This document shows positions 1 to 7,055 of a DNA stretch of 64,000 nt, one piece after another. The stretch's first letter is position 1, and each line of letters starts with the position of its first letter. A model generated the notes under the pieces. The model had not been told where the DNA came from. It did not search any database and saw only the letters and a program-made list of their open reading frames with translations. The translations under genes were made by a program, and so were the position numbers. The stretch lies in contig NZ_CP011047.1 of the NCBI RefSeq assembly GCF_000982825.1, positions 310,001 to 374,000 on the forward strand. Reading direction: 5' to 3'. This stretch comes from Cronobacter sakazakii (GTDB lineage: Bacteria; Pseudomonadota; Gammaproteobacteria; Enterobacterales; Enterobacteriaceae).

Positions 1-34
1 GCTCTCCAGCGCCAGATCAGGTAATGACTCCAAC

Positions 35-538
35 TTATTGATAGTGTTTTATGTTCAGATAATGCCCGATGACTTTGTCATGCAGCTCCACCGATTTTGA
101 GAACGACAGCGACTTCCGTCCCAGCCGTGCCAGGTGCTGCCTCAGATTCAGGTTATGCCGCTCAATTCGCTGCGTATATCGCTTGCTGATTACGTGCAGC
201 TTTCCCTTCAGGCGGGATTCATACAGCGGCCAGCCATCCGTCATCCATATCACCACGTCAAAGGGTGACAGCAGGCTCATAAGACGCCCCAGCGTCGCCA
301 TAGTGCGTTCACCGAATACGTGCGCAACAACCGTCTTCCGGAGCCTGTCATACGCGTAAAACAGCCAGCGCTGGCGCGATTTAGCCCCGACGTATCCCCA
401 CTGTTCGTCCATTTCCGCGCAGACGATGACGTCACTGCCCGGCTGTATGCGCGAGGTTACCGACTGCGGCCTGAGTTTTTTAAATGGCGGAAAATCGTGT
501 TGAGGCCAACGCCCATAATGCGGGCGGTTGCCCGGCAT
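35..538 (-). CDS. insB: IS1 transposase domain InsB (copy A)
   Basis: 167-residue InsB frame overlapping insA in the -1 frame; usual IS1 length. It supplies the catalytic DDE region when produced as the InsAB' fusion by ribosomal slippage at the A6C run. The frame is intact and identical in translation to the copy at 2220-2723, so this element may still be able to move. Confidence 0.95.
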   Translation of the reverse strand: MPGNRPHYGRWPQHDFPPFKKLRPQSVTSRIQPGSDVIVCAEMDEQWGYVGAKSRQRWLFYAYDRLRKTVVAHVFGERTMATLGRLMSLLSPFDVVIWMTDGWPLYESRLKGKLHVISKRYTQRIERHNLNLRQHLARLGRKSLSFSKSVELHDKVIGHYLNIKHYQ

Positions 539-732
539 CCAACGCCATTCATGGCCATATCAATGATTTTCTGGTGCGTACCGGGTTGAGAAGCGGTGTA
601 AGTGAACTGCAGTTGCCATGTTTTACGGCAGTGAGAGCAGAGATAGCGCTGATGTCCGGCGGTGCTTTTGCCGTTACGCACCACCCCGTCAGTAGCTGAA
701 CAGGAGGGACAGCTGATAGAAACAGAAGCCAC
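457..732 (-). CDS. insA: IS1 protein InsA (copy A)
   Basis: 91-residue InsA, the N-terminal zinc-finger/helix-turn-helix protein of IS1. It binds the element ends and represses transposition when made alone. The cysteine pairs CPSC and CSHC are near the start. The slippery run of six A followed by C (minus strand, 475-481) near the end of the frame allows the -1 shift that joins InsA to InsB as the active InsAB' transposase. Identical to the copy at 2026-2301. Confidence 0.95.
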   Translation of the reverse strand: MASVSISCPSCSATDGVVRNGKSTAGHQRYLCSHCRKTWQLQFTYTASQPGTHQKIIDMAMNGVGCRATARIMGVGLNTIFRHLKNSGRSR

Positions 733-931
733 TGGAGCACCTCAAAAACACCATCATACACTAAATCAGTAAGTTGGCAGCATCACCCCAGATCATGCTT
801 AATTAATACGCTCTCCTCGCTCAGCGGGCAGTTTATTTCATTAAGAAAAAGAGGATATTTATTAAGAAGATAGTCCCGTAAAAACAGACCTGGCGACGTC
901 AGTAGCTTCCTGATTTTTCTGTATTGCATGC

Positions 932-1597
932 TTACAGGTTCTCCTGAGCTTTATAAGCATCAATGGCATCATCAACACTTTCGTAAAAATGCACATGATT
1001 TTCCCGACCTATAAACAACGCCGCATCGCAATACTGTTTGAGTGAGTGGAGATTGTGCGACACCATTAAAAAGCACGACTCTTGATGGCGAGCTTCAAAC
1101 AGCGTTTCGCATTTTTTACGAAAACTTGCGTCGCCAACAGCAGTGACTTCGTCCACCAGGTAGTAGTCAAATTTGAACACCATGCTCAGCCCAAACCCGA
1201 GACGCGCTTTCATGCCAGAGGAATAGGCCTTCACCGGCATGTCAAAATACTTTCCAAGCTCGGCGAATTCCTCAACGAACGCGACTTTTTGGCGGACTTC
1301 TTCTTTAGGCGCGTAAAGCCGCGCCACAAATTTCACATTTTCACGCCCGGTCAGGCTGCCCTGAAAACCCCCTGCCAGCCCGACCGGCCAGGAGATCGTG
1401 GCGCTGGAGACGATTCGCCCGCTGTCCGGGTTATCCGTCCCGCCAATCATGCGCAGCAGCGTCGATTTCCCTGCCCCGTTACGCCCTATCAGCGCCACGC
1501 TCTTGCCGGACGGCAGCGTCAGAGAGAGATCCTTAAAGACATAATGCCGCCCTGCGGGCGTGCGGTACGATTTGGTGAGATTTTCGATAGCAATCAT
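932..1597 (-). CDS. kpsT: Capsule export ABC transporter ATPase KpsT
   Basis: Cytoplasmic ATPase of the KpsMT transporter that exports lipid-linked group 2 capsular polysaccharide across the inner membrane. The 221-residue product has Walker A GRNGAGKST (38-46), an ABC signature YSSGMKARLGF (125-135) and Walker B YYLVDEV (145-151). Length matches the family. Its ATG overlaps the kpsM stop by 4 nt, as in E. coli region 3. The frame is intact, but it lies between two IS1 copies: its upstream partner kpsM is interrupted, cutting it off from the kpsM promoter, and the downstream transferase gene is also split. Any expression would need readthrough from IS1 or an internal promoter. Confidence 0.95.
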   Translation of the reverse strand: MIAIENLTKSYRTPAGRHYVFKDLSLTLPSGKSVALIGRNGAGKSTLLRMIGGTDNPDSGRIVSSATISWPVGLAGGFQGSLTGRENVKFVARLYAPKEEVRQKVAFVEEFAELGKYFDMPVKAYSSGMKARLGFGLSMVFKFDYYLVDEVTAVGDASFRKKCETLFEARHQESCFLMVSHNLHSLKQYCDAALFIGRENHVHFYESVDDAIDAYKAQENL

Positions 1598-2025
1598 GAC
1601 GTCAGCATCGCCTCTTCCTGATGACGATAAAGCGCGAGGCCTGTGAAGAGCACTACCAGCGTGCTGACTGCGAGATACGTCAGGCTGGCTCCGTCGCTTT
1701 CATAACTTGCCGCCAGCGATTCGCGGGTCAGTTCCACCACATGCACCAGCGGGTTCCACGCGACCCAGCTTTGATATTCCTGAGGAATAGTATTGAGCGA
1801 ATACATCACGCAGGAGATGAAATAAAGCGGGCGGGTCAGCAGGGGCAGAAACTTTTCCGACTCCGGAAACGCACTACTGGTCACCATAAAAATCAGCCCG
1901 ACACCGAAGGAAAACACCACCAGACAACCCCAGACGCCAAACAGAACTAACAAATGAGAGCAGGTAAACGGGTGATGCTGCCAACTTACTGATTTAGTGT
2001 ATGATGGTGTTTTTGAGGTGCTCCA

Positions 2026-2301
2026 GTGGCTTCTGTTTCTATCAGCTGTCCCTCCTGTTCAGCTACTGACGGGGTGGTGCGTAACGGCAAAAGCACCGCC
2101 GGACATCAGCGCTATCTCTGCTCTCACTGCCGTAAAACATGGCAACTGCAGTTCACTTACACCGCTTCTCAACCCGGTACGCACCAGAAAATCATTGATA
2201 TGGCCATGAATGGCGTTGGATGCCGGGCAACCGCCCGCATTATGGGCGTTGGCCTCAACACGATTTTCCGCCATTTAAAAAACTCAGGCCGCAGTCGGTA
2301 A
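2026..2301 (+). CDS. insA: IS1 protein InsA (copy B)
   Basis: 91-residue InsA with CPSC and CSHC zinc-binding pairs, identical to copy A. The A6C slippery run lies at 2277-2283 near the 3' end, where a -1 frameshift fuses it to InsB. Confidence 0.95.
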   Translation: MASVSISCPSCSATDGVVRNGKSTAGHQRYLCSHCRKTWQLQFTYTASQPGTHQKIIDMAMNGVGCRATARIMGVGLNTIFRHLKNSGRSR

Positions 2302-2723
2302 CCTCGCGCATACAGCCGGGCAGTGACGTCATCGTCTGCGCGGAAATGGACGAACAGTGGGGATACGTCGGGGCTAAATCGCGCCAGCGCTGGCTGTTTT
2401 ACGCGTATGACAGGCTCCGGAAGACGGTTGTTGCGCACGTATTCGGTGAACGCACTATGGCGACGCTGGGGCGTCTTATGAGCCTGCTGTCACCCTTTGA
2501 CGTGGTGATATGGATGACGGATGGCTGGCCGCTGTATGAATCCCGCCTGAAGGGAAAGCTGCACGTAATCAGCAAGCGATATACGCAGCGAATTGAGCGG
2601 CATAACCTGAATCTGAGGCAGCACCTGGCACGGCTGGGACGGAAGTCGCTGTCGTTCTCAAAATCGGTGGAGCTGCATGACAAAGTCATCGGGCATTATC
2701 TGAACATAAAACACTATCAATAA
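2220..2723 (+). CDS. insB: IS1 transposase domain InsB (copy B)
   Basis: 167-residue InsB, intact and identical in translation to copy A. It is made as part of the InsAB' transposase by frameshifting from insA. It lies inside the interrupted kpsM gene and runs antiparallel to it. Confidence 0.95.
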   Translation: MPGNRPHYGRWPQHDFPPFKKLRPQSVTSRIQPGSDVIVCAEMDEQWGYVGAKSRQRWLFYAYDRLRKTVVAHVFGERTMATLGRLMSLLSPFDVVIWMTDGWPLYESRLKGKLHVISKRYTQRIERHNLNLRQHLARLGRKSLSFSKSVELHDKVIGHYLNIKHYQ

Positions 2724-3175
2724 GTTGGAGTCATTACCAGGTAAACGCCTCGCCTGTCATGGCCAGCAGCGCGAGCAGCACCAGATAAACGGCAATATAA
2801 ATTCCGGCTTCCAGTAACGTTCTCGCAATTATTGTGTCAATAGGCTTTACCGGACGGTAATTAAAAAGCCCCTGGTTCGCCTCGATGGCATTAATAGAAC
2901 GACTCGTAATATGGCTAAAAATAAAATACGGAATAATGCCGCTTAATAAAAAGACAGGAAATGAGATATCCGGCAGCGTTCGCTCCATCACAAAATCCAG
3001 AACAAACAGCAGGATGGCAAGATGAAGTAGTGGCTCAAGCAGCGCCCAGCAGTAGCCCAGTCGAAACTTGCCGAAACGCGTTTTAATTTCCCTTAAAAAT
3101 AACGCCAGCACAGTGGCGCGCTGGACATCCAGCCCATGCCTTTTCATAAACAGTTCCTGGTTATATTATTGTGAA

Positions 3176-3214
3176 CAGGCTACCGCTATGGGGCATTCCC
3201 ATAACAGCTCGTTG
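3176..3214 (-). promoter_or_regulatory. JUMPStart/ops element upstream of kpsM
   Basis: On the minus strand, 29-67 nt upstream of the kpsM ATG, the sequence contains AGCTGTTA, a short GC-rich stretch, then AGCGGTAGCCTG (3176-3187). This matches the JUMPStart element with its ops core GCGGTAGC, which recruits the antiterminator RfaH to capsule and LPS operons (established knowledge). It suggests that the capsule region 3 operon was RfaH-dependent before the IS1 insertions. Confidence 0.75.
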
Positions 3215-3480
3215 TAAAATGCACTTCCATTGACAGAAAAAAATAACGGCAACACGCGCGTAACCGCTCGCGTGATTATCATTATAAACAATCAAAATTC
3301 GTGTTTTATTAGCCGTAATTATCATTACGACAACAGAAGGGCGTTACAATAATTCAGGCGCGTAAAATATCACAATCCATCATCTCCATAAATAACTTAT
3401 TCTGGCTTTCTTTTTTTGGAAATATTAAGATTTCATACTTTTTATTTATCCGTTTTTATCTGCAAATTTATAAAAGATAG
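3215..3480. other. AT-rich intergenic region upstream of kpsM
   Basis: AT-rich non-coding DNA between the 3' end of the LysR gene and the JUMPStart element. It should hold the kpsM promoter and upstream regulatory DNA, but I cannot fix a -35/-10 pair. No supported ORF was seen. Confidence 0.5.
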
Positions 3481-4398
3481 TCATTTTGAGACGAAAGCCG
3501 ATAAATTATCGTAAAACTGCGTCACACCTTCGTACTCCAGTGCAAAGTTGATATAGCTGACCAGCGCCGGTGCGTTGAGCTTGCGGCCCGGATACACCAG
3601 ATACAGATCGTTCCCGGTGACGGTCCACTCCGGCAGGACATTGACCAGCGCGCCTTCTGCAAGCGAATCATCAAGCAGAAAGGCGGGCAGCAGCGTGATA
3701 CCGGCACCTGCCAGCGCGCTTTCACGGGCATAAAGAAGATTATCGGTCTGGTGCATCTGGTTCAGATGGCAGCGGTAAAGCTCGCGGTCGCGCTGGAGCA
3801 GCCACTCCGACCAGGCGCGATGAACAATCACGCGGTGATCCATCAGCTGCGACGGATGCGTCAGCGCAGGGTGACGCGCCAGGTACGCTGGCGAAGCGAG
3901 CAGATAGCGCGGGCAGTGGCCAATCTTGCGGCCAATCAGTGAGGAATCCTGCGGTTTGCCGGTACGCAGCGCCACGTCAAACCCTTCCATCACCAGATCC
4001 CGCACGTCGTCGGAGATAAACACCTCCAGCGTGATATCCGGGTATTTCGCGAGAAACTCGGCGTTCATGCGCGCCAGCAGCGTCGCGCCGATCCCGGCAG
4101 GGCTGGTGATGCGCAGCCGACCGCTGGGGTTATCGCGCAGGCGTTGAATGGCGAGATCGGCGCGTTCGCTGGCATCCAGCATTTCACGGCAGTGCACCAG
4201 ATAATGTTCGCCCGCAAAGGTCAGACTGAGCTTGCGCGTGGTGCGATTAAGCAGCCGCAACCCGACATGCGCCTCAAGCTGGCTAATGCGCTGGCTGACG
4301 CTGGACTTTGGCAGCCCCGCTTTTTGCGCTGCCGCCGTGAAGCTGCCCGTCTCCGCCACCAGCGCGAAAAGGGCCATATCCTGCAGTTGTTTAAACAT
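3481..4398 (-). CDS. LysR-family transcriptional regulator
   Basis: 305-residue LysR-type regulator: N-terminal winged helix-turn-helix (about 1-60, with FTAAAQKAGLPKSSVSQRISQLE) and a C-terminal substrate-binding domain (about 90-295). Family members bind DNA as tetramers and respond to a small effector. It is transcribed divergently from the dehydrogenase at 4514, with about 115 bp between the start codons. That is the classic LysR/target arrangement, so the neighbour is its likely target. It resembles the YafC/DsdC-like group that sits beside oxidoreductases. The effector is unknown. Confidence 0.88.
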   Translation of the reverse strand: MFKQLQDMALFALVAETGSFTAAAQKAGLPKSSVSQRISQLEAHVGLRLLNRTTRKLSLTFAGEHYLVHCREMLDASERADLAIQRLRDNPSGRLRITSPAGIGATLLARMNAEFLAKYPDITLEVFISDDVRDLVMEGFDVALRTGKPQDSSLIGRKIGHCPRYLLASPAYLARHPALTHPSQLMDHRVIVHRAWSEWLLQRDRELYRCHLNQMHQTDNLLYARESALAGAGITLLPAFLLDDSLAEGALVNVLPEWTVTGNDLYLVYPGRKLNAPALVSYINFALEYEGVTQFYDNLSAFVSK

Positions 4399-4513
4399 GA
4401 TTGTTCATCTCTCACGAACACGCCGTTCTGGATTGTCCATCTTATCACCCTCTTTCAGGCTGCATAGACTACAGTCAACACATCCTCCTCTGAATACACG
4501 AAAGGAACCTGAT

Positions 4514-5515
4514 ATGTCTGTTAAAGCGATTGCTGTGAATCCGAACGCCCCGGAAAGCTTTATTGAAATCACCAAGCCGATGCCGCAGCCCGGCGAGTAC
4601 GACCTGCTGGTAGAGGTCAAAGCCGTGTCCATCAACCCGGTGGATACCAAAGTACACGCCAGCCTCAAAAAGAATGGCTTGCAGGAGCCGCGCGTGCTGG
4701 GCTGGGACGCCAGCGGCGTGGTGACGGCAGTGGGCAGCAAAGTCAGCGGCTTTAAACCGGGCGATGAAGTCTATTACGCTGGCGATATTACCCGCGCTGG
4801 CAGCAACGCCAGCCATCAGTTGATCGATTCCCGCATTGTGGGCCATAAGCCGCGCACGCTCTCCTGGGCGGCGGCGGCGGCCATCCCGCTGACGGCGCTG
4901 ACCGCGTGGGAAGGTTTATTCGAGCGTCTGGCGATTCAGGACGCCGGTGAAGACAAAACCCTGCTGATTATCGGCGGCGCAGGCGGCGTGGGCTCGCTTG
5001 CCATTCCGTTCGCGCGTCTGCACAGCAAGGTCAAAATTATCGCCACCGCCTCGCGTGAAGATTCCGCGCAGTGGTGCCGCGATCGCGGCGCGGATCTGGT
5101 GGTGAATTATCACGACCTGCCGGGCGAACTCGCAAAGCACGGGCTTCAGTTTGTTGATTATATTTTCATTCTGAATGATACCGACGGTCACTGGGCAGCG
5201 GTGAGCCAGCTTATCGCGCCGCAGGGGCATATTTGCAGCATCGTGGAGAATGAGCACCCGCTGGATCAGGATGCGCTGAAATCGAAATCCGCCGCGCTGC
5301 ACTGGGAGTTTATGTATACCCGCAGCATGTATCAGACCGCCGATATGGCACGTCAGGGCGAGATCCTCAATGAAGTGGCGAAGCTTGTGGATGCGGGCGA
5401 AGTGGAGAGCGCGTTGAGCGAAACGTTCCACGGCCTGAGCGTTGAGAGCATCAGCAAGGCGCACGAGAAGGTGCTGGAAGGCCATATGCGCGGCAAGGTA
5501 GTGGTAGAGTTTTAA
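4514..5515 (+). CDS. Zinc-type MDR alcohol dehydrogenase/quinone reductase-like protein
   Basis: 333-residue medium-chain dehydrogenase/reductase. The N-terminal GroES-like fold carries GWDASGVVTAVGSKVSGFKPGD; the Rossmann domain carries the NADPH-binding GGAGGVGS. I chose ATG at 4514 because AAAGGAAC sits just upstream and because family similarity begins at MSVKAIAVNP; the frame is open further upstream, but that stretch overlaps the divergent LysR gene. There is no clear catalytic zinc cysteine set, so an NADPH-dependent quinone or enone reductase is more likely than a true alcohol dehydrogenase. Likely controlled by the divergent LysR. The physiological substrate is unknown. Confidence 0.85.
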   Translation: MSVKAIAVNPNAPESFIEITKPMPQPGEYDLLVEVKAVSINPVDTKVHASLKKNGLQEPRVLGWDASGVVTAVGSKVSGFKPGDEVYYAGDITRAGSNASHQLIDSRIVGHKPRTLSWAAAAAIPLTALTAWEGLFERLAIQDAGEDKTLLIIGGAGGVGSLAIPFARLHSKVKIIATASREDSAQWCRDRGADLVVNYHDLPGELAKHGLQFVDYIFILNDTDGHWAAVSQLIAPQGHICSIVENEHPLDQDALKSKSAALHWEFMYTRSMYQTADMARQGEILNEVAKLVDAGEVESALSETFHGLSVESISKAHEKVLEGHMRGKVVVEF

Positions 5516-5529
5516 TTCCGGCGGGCCAC

Positions 5530-5696
5530 GGCGGGTGCACGTCGTTTACCCGCCCTACATTGCTCTATTTGTAGGGTGGGTAAGCGTAGCCGCACCCACC
5601 TTTGAGCATTCACATAAATGGCGGGTGCACTCCGTTTACCCGCCCTACGGGAAACGTGAGCATCTTTGTAGGGTGGGTAAGCGCAGCGCACCCACC
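5530..5696. repeat. Cluster of four palindromic GTAGGGTGGGTAAGC-type repeats
   Basis: Four related units of about 28-30 bp at 5530-5557, 5571-5600, 5620-5648 and 5668-5696, in alternating orientation. Each has the form GTAGGGTGGGTAAGCG...GCACCCACC or its complement, and each can itself fold (GGGTG...CACCC). The cluster fills the gap between the convergent dehydrogenase and nadR genes. Two more units occur at 11278-11355. They look like a dispersed REP-type intergenic element. A role in transcription termination or mRNA stability is possible but unproven. Confidence 0.85.
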
Positions 5697-5730
5697 AGTA
5701 ACGCCTTTCCTACCCAACAACAACCGCCCG

Positions 5731-6963
5731 CTACGCCTGCTCGCCCATCAACTGCTTAACTAACTCCACGCAGCGCAGAAAACGGGAGTCGTAATCCGGC
5801 TCCTCGACATGCACATATTCGATGTTGTTCTCTTCAAGCATCGACACCAGCAGCGACTGAAACTCTTTGCGATCCACTGAACTCCCGAGGCTTCGCAACC
5901 CGTCCGCCACCCACGGCGTGTTGTTTTCCAGCAGGATCACGAGATCGAAGCGGTATTCATCCACCAGCGCCTGCACAAACGGGTGCTCACGCCCTTCATA
6001 CTTTTTGCAAAACGCCTGCGTGGTCACGAAATCGGTGTCGATAAACGCCACTTTATTAGCGTATTTCACCGCAAAATCAATATATTGCGCGTGACCGAGC
6101 GCGATTTTGTCGTAATCGGAATATTGCAGCGCCATCTCGTCGCCGCCGAGATGCGAAAACACATAATCGCGGCCATATTCCCAGGCGCTGGTCGTATTGA
6201 AAATATTGGCGAGCTTATTCACCAGCATCGATTTCCCGCTCGATTCGCCGCCCAGAATCGCCACCGTGCGTACAAAGAACGGCTTCACTTCGGTAGGGAT
6301 GTACTCCCAGTAGCGGAACGGATTAGCGCGGATCTGCGCGCCGCTGATATTCATAAAGGTGCGTTTCGGGTCGATAATCACGGTCTCGATGCCGAGATGT
6401 TCGCGGTACTGCGGCGCGTCGGCCTCCTCGGAGGTATAGATGGAATCCGGCTCGATCCCCTTCTCCTCCATAAACGCTTTAATGCCTTCGCTCCAGACGT
6501 CCCAGCCGTGCGGATACGGCTCCATGCCCTCTTCATTAAAGGCGTGAATGCGGATGTTTTTCTGGTATTTAAAGGTCTGCAACAGCCAGCGCAGACGGTC
6601 GCTGATGGTCGGCTGCTGCGACATCGCGCTCTCTTCAAACAGCGTGCGGTCGCGCTTTTCGTCATAGCCCATGATGATATGCAGCTCATCGACCTGGCTA
6701 CAGGCGCGCTGGATCAGATAGATATGGCCGGTATGCAGCGGATAAAATTTGCCAAAGACGACGCCGACGCGCTTCTGACGGCGCGGAAACTCCAGCCCCA
6801 GAAAACGGTGCAGCGCTTCGAGCTTTTGCGCGCTCGGGCTTTTGATTTTGGCGTTGAGAAGCTGGCTTAAATAACCCTTGGTCATGCCGCTGGCATCCGC
6901 CACCTGCTGCAACGTGCAGCCTTTCTGACGAATCGCGGTTTTGAGATAGTCGAATGATGACAC
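5731..6963 (-). CDS. nadR: NadR: NAD biosynthesis repressor / NMN adenylyltransferase / ribosylnicotinamide kinase
   Basis: 410-residue trifunctional protein, same length as E. coli NadR. Residues 1-60 form a helix-turn-helix (QQVADASGMTKGYLSQLL). Residues about 63-229 are the NMN adenylyltransferase domain, with GKFYPLHTGH (71-80) and ISGAQIR (206-212). Residues about 230-410 are the nicotinamide riboside kinase, with Walker A GGESSGKS (238-245). It represses NAD synthesis genes when NAD is plentiful and salvages nicotinamide riboside. The start is fixed by the conserved MSSFDYLKTAI opening. It lies downstream of radA and serB on the same strand, as in E. coli. Confidence 0.98.
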   Translation of the reverse strand: MSSFDYLKTAIRQKGCTLQQVADASGMTKGYLSQLLNAKIKSPSAQKLEALHRFLGLEFPRRQKRVGVVFGKFYPLHTGHIYLIQRACSQVDELHIIMGYDEKRDRTLFEESAMSQQPTISDRLRWLLQTFKYQKNIRIHAFNEEGMEPYPHGWDVWSEGIKAFMEEKGIEPDSIYTSEEADAPQYREHLGIETVIIDPKRTFMNISGAQIRANPFRYWEYIPTEVKPFFVRTVAILGGESSGKSMLVNKLANIFNTTSAWEYGRDYVFSHLGGDEMALQYSDYDKIALGHAQYIDFAVKYANKVAFIDTDFVTTQAFCKKYEGREHPFVQALVDEYRFDLVILLENNTPWVADGLRSLGSSVDRKEFQSLLVSMLEENNIEYVHVEEPDYDSRFLRCVELVKQLMGEQA

Positions 6964-7055
6964 AAGAGCCTCCTGCTGAATGAGCGTGCCGGACAGGTAA
7001 AAGATAAAGGGCGGGTCAGCCGTGCGCTACCCGCCAGAAAACAGGGATTTACTGA

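Larger units (their letters stand above)
20..787 (-). mobile_element. IS1: IS1 copy A (768 bp)
   Basis: Complete 768-bp IS1 with both terminal inverted repeats (GGTAATGACTCCAACTTA at the left edge here, the complement of GGTGATGCTGCCAACTTA at the right). It encodes insA and insB on the minus strand. It is flanked by an 8-bp direct repeat, CCAGATCA, at 12-19 and 788-795, the expected target duplication. Its proteins are identical to those of copy B, so both insertions are probably recent. It splits the glycosyltransferase gene downstream of kpsT. Confidence 0.97.
1..929 (-). pseudogene. Capsule region 2 glycosyltransferase-like gene, split by IS1 (partial)
   Basis: An open frame begins with ATG at 929, reads leftward 47 codons to 788, is interrupted by IS1 (20-787) and resumes at position 11 in frame once one 8-bp target duplication is removed; it then leaves the window. 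The N-terminus carries RKLLTSPGLFLRDYL, resembling the short Arg-Lys-Leu...Pro...Phe...Arg-Asp motif that opens many capsular polysaccharide transferases (family knowledge, from memory). An AGGAG lies 11 nt before the ATG, inside the end of kpsT, so the gene would be translated just after kpsT. This position fits region 2 of a group 2-type capsule locus. The exact sugar transferred cannot be told from this fragment. Confidence 0.6.
1971..2738 (+). mobile_element. IS1: IS1 copy B (768 bp)
   Basis: Complete 768-bp IS1 from GGTGATGCTGCCAACTTA to the complement of GGTAATGACTCCAACTTA. It is flanked by a 9-bp direct duplication AGGTAAACG at 1962-1970 and 2739-2747. It is in the opposite orientation to copy A, and its encoded proteins are identical to those of copy A. 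It interrupts kpsM. Confidence 0.98.
1594..3147 (-). pseudogene. kpsM: Capsule export permease KpsM, interrupted by IS1
   Basis: Integral membrane permease of the KpsMT capsule exporter, split into an N-terminal part (3147 down to 2739) and a C-terminal part (1961 down to 1594) by IS1 copy B. Removing IS1 and one 9-bp AGGTAAACG duplication restores one uninterrupted frame of 258 codons, the usual KpsM length: the junction reads ...GEAFT-C-S-H-LLVLFGVWG. No other lesion is visible. The N-terminal half has LFLREIKTRFGKFRLGY and FNYRPVKPIDTIIAR, typical of KpsM; the C-terminal half ends ALYRHQEEAMLTS. ATG at 3147 is preceded by an AGGAA. Capsule export by this locus is predicted to be lost. Confidence 0.95.

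Noticed and set aside
1597..1950. Open frame antisense to the kpsM C-terminal part
   Set aside because: Shadow frame with no domain; the minus-strand KpsM reading is unambiguous.
20..2738. Composite transposon made of the two IS1 copies carrying kpsT
   Set aside because: Each IS1 has its own distinct target duplication (8 bp and 9 bp) and the kps genes reconstruct across both, so these are two separate insertions rather than one mobile unit.
4232..4513. 94-codon N-terminal extension of the dehydrogenase
   Set aside because: It overlaps the divergent LysR gene and lacks family similarity; ATG at 4514 has a good ribosome binding site and the expected N-terminus.
5535..5759. Small open frame across the palindromic repeat cluster
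   Set aside because: It is built from the repeated units and overlaps nadR; no ribosome binding site or similarity.
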